Shown in pieces: positions 61,460 to 64,000 of a stretch of 64,000 nt of DNA. The position numbers and the translations under genes were made by a program. Under the pieces are notes generated by a model. That model had not been told where the DNA came from, did no database searches, and saw only the letters and a list, made by a program, of their open reading frames with translations. Source of the DNA: Dyadobacter frigoris (GTDB lineage: Bacteria > Bacteroidota > Bacteroidia > Cytophagales > Spirosomataceae); assembly GCF_005280585.1 (NCBI RefSeq), contig NZ_SZVO01000014.1:1-64000 (forward strand), written 5' to 3'. The first letter of the stretch is position 1; each line of letters begins with the position of its first letter.

Positions 61460-63241
61460 TTATTTAGGGATCTCAATTCCAATGTTCGTTCCAGGGTTTT
61501 CTTCGTTAGAAATCATGATTTTCCCTTTAAGACTTTGCACCCTGTTCTTCACATTTCCCAGACCCGCGCCGTGCAAAGAATTATTTTTGATTCCATTTCC
61601 ATTATCGCTAATAGTCAGATGAATAGTGCGAACGGATTCTGTCAACGAAATTTCTGCTTTGTCTGCTTTGGAATGTTTAAGAATATTATTGGTAAGTTCC
61701 AGCAGGATACTGTACAATTCAAATTCCACTTTTTTGTCAAGTCTTTTTTCTAGCCCGTCAACTTCGAAGGTAAAATGAATAGAATTGTTTTCGTTCAGCT
61801 TACCAATGAGGCGTTGCAAAGCCATGACGAGCCCGTGTTCTTCAAGCTCGACCGGCATTAAGTTATGAGATAAACTTCTGACTTCCCTATAAGCGGCTCC
61901 AACCATTTGATGGACACTTTGGTAAATTTTTTGCTCTTCTTCGGATAAAAGTTTTTTATCCATGCCGTATAAATACCAGTTCAAAGAGGCAAGTGTGCCA
62001 CCTAAATGGTCATGAAGTTCAGCTGCAACACGTTTTCTTTCAATAGTTTGTCCCTGGATAAGCGCTTCTTTTATTGCAGCATTTTTTAGTCTAAGCTTTT
62101 TATTATTAAACCAAAGGAAGGCTGAAAAAGCTACGATCAGAACCAAAAAACCGATTAAAAAACTTTGAATCGTATTTTGTTCATTGATGATTTTTTGCTG
62201 AATTTCAGAATCCATTTGCTGGTTTTCATAAATCAGCTTATACATGTTATACTCTCTCGCAACGCGTTCGAGGTGTCGTGTACGGCGGATATAATCGACC
62301 TGTTCCAGGTAGTTGAGTGACTGTTCAACATTATTTTGTCCTTTGTATGCCTTGTAAAGACAAATCAGAGCCCAGTTCGTCTGACGGGAAGAATGGTAAA
62401 GTTTGCTGAGTGCAAGCGCCTCGCTTTCTGATTTGATAGCTTTGTCATATTGTTTTTTGGAAAAATAAACATTTCCCAAGTCGTTAAGTGCATTAAGCAT
62501 CCCAAAACGATTGTTCAGCTTCTGAAATATTACCAGCGCCTGGCTGACATATTTTTCAGCCTTATCCAATTCATTTTTTCTTACATAAAGATAGCCTCGG
62601 TTTTGCAGAACAGATGCCATTCCAAGTTGTGAGCCAATTTTCTCGAATGAGCGATAAGCCAAATCATAATAACGATTCGCCTCGGGATATTCCAGCTTTT
62701 CGCGATAAAAGTTACCAATATTTTCCAGGCAAACTGCCTTGGAACTGTCGAGTTTCAGGCTGCTGTAAATTTTAAAGGCACTTTGGAAATTAGCAAGTGA
62801 GGTGTCAAATTGTTTATATTCTGCTGCGGATTCTCCCAGAAATCTTTTGGCATTGGCGGTATAGAGCGGAAGGTTTTCTTTTTGAGAAAGAATAAGTATT
62901 TCATTGGATATTTCTCTCAGAATGTCATAGCTGCCATCGATTATATAATAGGTACAAAGCAAATCATATGCCATGATCTTGCCTTTCGGCCATTGATGTT
63001 TTTGCGAGAGCCGTAGAATCTGTTGGGCGTATACAACAGCTTTGTCTGCGTCATAATACAAATTATCTAAAGCAAGCTTGCGGTATTTATATATCAATAC
63101 GGTGTCCTTGGGGAAACTTGTTGAATATTTCGATCGCACCACGACCTCTTGAGTTCTTGAAGTCTGGGCAAAAGAAGTAAACCCTTCGAAAAGGTTTACG
63201 TATACCAGTAAAATAAAAGCTAATGAGTAAAATTTAGCCAT
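61460..63241 (-). CDS. TPR-domain sensor histidine kinase (HisKA_3, NarX/DesK type)
   Basis: The ATG at 63241 gives a signal peptide at the N-terminus (LAFILLVYVNLFEGFTSFA); total length is then 593 residues. About seven TPR units (about residues 55-340, with AVCLENIGNFYREKLEYPEA and AKRFLGESAAEYKQF) lie in the periplasm. One membrane helix (about 360-383) leads to a HisKA_3 dimerisation domain with the His in AELHDHLGGTLASL, and an ATPase ending NGNGI and GAGLGNVKNRV. Such kinases usually act on LuxR-type regulators; none is in the window. The TPRs probably sense a protein or peptide ligand. Confidence 0.9.
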   Translation of the reverse strand: MAKFYSLAFILLVYVNLFEGFTSFAQTSRTQEVVVRSKYSTSFPKDTVLIYKYRKLALDNLYYDADKAVVYAQQILRLSQKHQWPKGKIMAYDLLCTYYIIDGSYDILREISNEILILSQKENLPLYTANAKRFLGESAAEYKQFDTSLANFQSAFKIYSSLKLDSSKAVCLENIGNFYREKLEYPEANRYYDLAYRSFEKIGSQLGMASVLQNRGYLYVRKNELDKAEKYVSQALVIFQKLNNRFGMLNALNDLGNVYFSKKQYDKAIKSESEALALSKLYHSSRQTNWALICLYKAYKGQNNVEQSLNYLEQVDYIRRTRHLERVAREYNMYKLIYENQQMDSEIQQKIINEQNTIQSFLIGFLVLIVAFSAFLWFNNKKLRLKNAAIKEALIQGQTIERKRVAAELHDHLGGTLASLNWYLYGMDKKLLSEEEQKIYQSVHQMVGAAYREVRSLSHNLMPVELEEHGLVMALQRLIGKLNENNSIHFTFEVDGLEKRLDKKVEFELYSILLELTNNILKHSKADKAEISLTESVRTIHLTISDNGNGIKNNSLHGAGLGNVKNRVQSLKGKIMISNEENPGTNIGIEIPK

Positions 63242-63426
63242 AAATAAATTCAACATGTATGGCAAGGCGCGTATTAGACCAAATAAAATTTTTATTAGAA
63301 GTTATATAACGCTGAGTGTTTTAAAGAAAGGCCAAATATAGAAAATCATAAAACAAAAAGTCACCTTGTAGGCATTTCTTTTATTTGTTTGTAGTATAAA
63401 TTTTGTTTTTGTAGCTGTATGTATAC

Positions 63427-64000
63427 TTATTTACTTACAAAAGGGTTGTTTTTGATAGAATAACGATACAAAAAATCAGCTCCCTGTGTGATTCCGATTC
63501 TTTTGGAAATTTCTATTTCAAAAGGATTGCAAGATGCAGAAGGCGTGATGTATAAATTACTTTCGATCAAAGACTGGGCATTGTGAACGGACTTGTCGAT
63601 GCCCATCGCCTGAACAAGCTTTCCTGGTCCACGGCATAGTTCCTTTGTTGAAATCGGTTTTTTTAATACACCGGATTTTTTGTTTCGGGATATTTCCCTT
63701 CGCATTTCCATGAGCTCAATGCCTTTCACGGGTTCAAGAGCCCGGATCAACACCGCTTCTCCACAGCCTGGCTTGTTGCTTACAACATTTACACATTGGT
63801 ACATTCCATAAATGAGATAAACATAAATAGTTCCCGCGGCAGCGTACATAGGCTCTGTCCTTGCCGTTCTTTTCTGATAGGCATGACAAGCGGGATCATC
63901 CTGTAAATAGGCTTCTGTTTCAACAATAATCCCGCTGGTGATACCATCGGGACTATTGTGAACGAGTTCGCAGCCTAGTAATTTTTGGGCTAGCGTACGC
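63427..64000 (-). CDS. mpg: DNA-3-methyladenine glycosylase (AAG/Mpg), cut by the window edge
   Basis: The frame runs in from the right edge and ends at 63427. The visible 191 residues include IIVETEAY, with the catalytic Glu of the AAG family, DPACHAY, and the DNA-binding core AAGTIYVYLIYGMYQCVNVV and GEAVLIRALEP. The enzyme removes alkylated purines such as 3-methyladenine and hypoxanthine to start base-excision repair. Only the first few residues should be missing, as the family is about 200 long. The true start lies beyond 64000. Confidence 0.93.
   Translation of the reverse strand, partial: RTLAQKLLGCELVHNSPDGITSGIIVETEAYLQDDPACHAYQKRTARTEPMYAAAGTIYVYLIYGMYQCVNVVSNKPGCGEAVLIRALEPVKGIELMEMRREISRNKKSGVLKKPISTKELCRGPGKLVQAMGIDKSVHNAQSLIESNLYITPSASCNPFEIEISKRIGITQGADFLYRYSIKNNPFVSK

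Overview
The window looks like chromosomal DNA of a pigmented, polysaccharide-using Bacteroidota of the order Cytophagales; Dyadobacter or a close relative is my best guess (inference, no database was searched). The reasons are AT-rich DNA, several promoters of the Bacteroidota form TAnnTTTG, a near absence of Shine-Dalgarno sequences, DUF2911 proteins, large PAS/receiver hybrid kinases, and a CarH-controlled carotenoid operon. About 56 genes are supported, plus two pseudogenes. No rRNA, tRNA, CRISPR array, insertion sequence or phage gene was seen.

Layout. 1-1040: four and a part copies of a 240-bp non-coding tandem repeat rich in small hairpins. 1119-5046: an Lrp/AsnC regulator with an EamA exporter, an orphan protein with a diadenylate-cyclase-like domain, and an ECF sigma factor with a small membrane protein. 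5415-9716: a giant multi-PAS hybrid kinase. 9737-16356: an AraC regulator divergent from a small mannan-use locus (GH130 phosphorylase, GH26 mannanase), then a CobW-type GTPase and an S15-type secreted hydrolase. 16460-20685: small unknown proteins, a TSUP transporter, DUF2911 and an MFS exporter.

20792-28913 is the pigment and lipid region. A plus-strand cassette of UbiA prenyltransferase, type III polyketide synthase, methyltransferase and FAD oxidoreductase has coupled or overlapping ends. It meets, tail to tail with 5 bp between, a minus-strand operon carH-crtI-crtB-idi-crtZ. The CarH protein keeps the residues that bind adenosylcobalamin, so the carotenoid operon is probably switched on by light. 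A 12-bp inverted repeat around its promoter is a candidate operator. The cassette resembles the Streptomyces srsABC phenolic-lipid genes with a prenyltransferase added, and is the best candidate here for an undescribed pathway.

29165-41909: an XRE-S24 regulator, a decayed SDR gene, small unknown proteins, a GapN-like dehydrogenase, and a five-gene operon of two hybrid kinases, a receiver, CheR and CheB with no chemoreceptor, CheA or CheW. Behind it lies a short gene broken by two in-frame ochre codons. 41923-64000: housekeeping and envelope genes (RNA methyltransferase, SurE, lipid kinase, PA/M28 peptidase, RND-type permease, Mpg glycosylase cut by the window edge), a haem-c lipoprotein with an MFS transporter, a GH32 fructanase, a lone Anbu proteasome-like peptidase, and a TPR histidine kinase. 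Several convergent gene pairs are separated by long, perfect terminator hairpins.
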